From positions 1 through 36,277 of the forward strand of contig NZ_PNRE01000092.1 in the NCBI RefSeq assembly GCF_002879645.1: a stretch of 36,277 nt of DNA. The letters run 5' to 3'. Shown here in pieces: positions 35,769-36,277 of the stretch; the first letter of the stretch is position 1; each line of letters opens with the position of its first letter. The notes beneath the pieces were generated by a model. It was not told the DNA's origin. It ran no database searches and was given only the letters and a program-made list of their open reading frames with translations. The position numbers and the translations under genes were made by a program. The DNA is from Halomonas heilongjiangensis. GTDB taxonomy: Bacteria; Pseudomonadota; Gammaproteobacteria; Pseudomonadales; Halomonadaceae.

Positions 35769-36073
35769 GCTCATCTTGTCACCACAGCGGTCATCCACCT
35801 GGATCAATACGATAGATTTGAGGTCGGGACGGTAGGAAACTGCAAGGCTATTTGCGCTTTGATCAGGATTGGCCTCTCAACTGATGGCCGATCATGATTG
35901 ACAAAAGGCCAGGTATCAGCCGATACGTCTGGTCCGTGGCGACCCCGCTCCACCATGCACTTCAGCGCTTTCATTTCGGCTAATTTGTTCGATTGATGGA
36001 CGACGTCCCTGCCCCCCCCCCGGCCAAGCCGGGGGAAGACCACTTCCGCTATTCGCTCGCGATCGCTTGAGCC
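35769..36073. other. Convergent gap between the TetR gene and xsc
   Basis: I see no supported gene in these 305 bases; the 79-codon leftward frame here lacks recognisable domains. The gap contains the small palindrome GTATC-AGCC-GATAC (35913-35926) and a C10 run with a hairpin at 36016-36034 (CCCCCGGC-CAA-GCCGGGGG). The hairpin lies 40 bases after the xsc stop and may end or protect its transcript, though no U-run follows it. Confidence 0.5.
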
Positions 36074-36277
36074 TCAAACGTAGTCCTGGTACTTCTCCAG
36101 CAGGCGCACCGGCTTCTTCAGCGCGTCGCGGCGGAACGGGTCGCCCAGCTCGCGGGTGCACATGATCTCGAGGATGCAGGTCTTGCCCTCGGTCATCTGC
36201 AGGTCGATGGCCTTCTTGAGCGCCGGGCCCACGTCCTCCAGCCGGTCCACGGTGATGCCCTCGGCGCCCATCGCCCG
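36074..36277 (-). CDS. xsc: Sulfoacetaldehyde acetyltransferase, C-terminal end (partial)
   Basis: The last 67 codons of a leftward gene that enters from the right edge. The peptide GAEGITVDRLEDVGPALKKA, then TEGKTCILEIMCTRELGDPF and RRDALKKPVRLLEKYQDYV, matches the C-terminus of Xsc as I know it from taurine-degrading proteobacteria. Xsc uses thiamine diphosphate and phosphate to turn sulfoacetaldehyde into acetyl phosphate and sulfite. It completes the pathway with TauXY and Pta in this window. Its 5' end and promoter lie outside, so whether the full gene is intact cannot be said. Confidence 0.88.
   Translation of the reverse strand, partial: RAMGAEGITVDRLEDVGPALKKAIDLQMTEGKTCILEIMCTRELGDPFRRDALKKPVRLLEKYQDYV

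Noticed and set aside
36016..36034. Calling the hairpin after xsc a rho-independent terminator
   Set aside because: The stem is followed by G residues on the minus strand with no U-run, so only a hairpin is noted in the gap entry.
35804..36043. A 79-codon minus-strand frame after xsc, considered as a transposase fragment
   Set aside because: No transposase motif, inverted repeat or target duplication could be identified.

Overview
The window looks like chromosomal DNA of a halophilic gammaproteobacterium of the Halomonas type. This is inferred from high GC throughout, Halomonas-like protein sequences, tripartite (TRAP) transporters paired with a universal stress protein, and a full set of thiamine and acetate genes. 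There are no phage genes, no complete insertion sequence, no CRISPR array and no tRNA or rRNA gene that I can see.

Layout. (1) Positions 1-3900: a leftward operon of an MDR dehydrogenase, a pterin-synthase-like protein and a GT4 glycosyltransferase (cut by the left edge), divergent from a CDP-alcohol phosphatidyltransferase and a YceI protein. (2) 3930-7050: two thiamine units, each behind its own TPP riboswitch (tenA, then thiC), closed by a perfect terminator. (3) 7085-8640: an outer-membrane barrel protein and a DMT exporter. (4) 8640-13317: a methyltransferase and ackA-pta, preceded by the decayed remains of a second ackA-pta copy. (5) 13288-29580: mostly leftward genes for taurine/sulfonate breakdown: a TauKLM-like TRAP transporter, a universal stress protein, a YeiH-type anion exporter, a MocR regulator (TauR-like), an amidohydrolase / GltS-like symporter / CobW module with its LysR regulator, and taurine dehydrogenase TauXY. 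thiS-thiG lies at one end of this stretch and thiO at the other, as if the block had been inserted into a thiO-thiS-thiG operon. A truncated, frameshifted 5' end of xsc follows thiO. (6) 29940-35770: a second transport unit (TAXI binding protein, fused TRAP permease, two RidA proteins, EamA exporter) under a divergent TetR regulator. (7) The right edge holds the C-terminus of xsc, sulfoacetaldehyde acetyltransferase.

How the genes fit together. Taurine would enter through TauKLM and be deaminated by TauXY to sulfoacetaldehyde. Xsc splits this to acetyl phosphate and sulfite, Pta makes acetyl-CoA, and a YeiH-type protein may export the sulfur anion. Assignment of tauXY and xsc rests on family recognition; substrates of both TRAP systems, the amidohydrolase and the RidA pair are inferred from context only.

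Most noteworthy: the apparent split of thiOSG by the sulfonate block, the xsc and ackA-pta relics, the pterin-synthase-like protein lacking its catalytic residues beside a glycosyltransferase, and several clean operator-like repeats.
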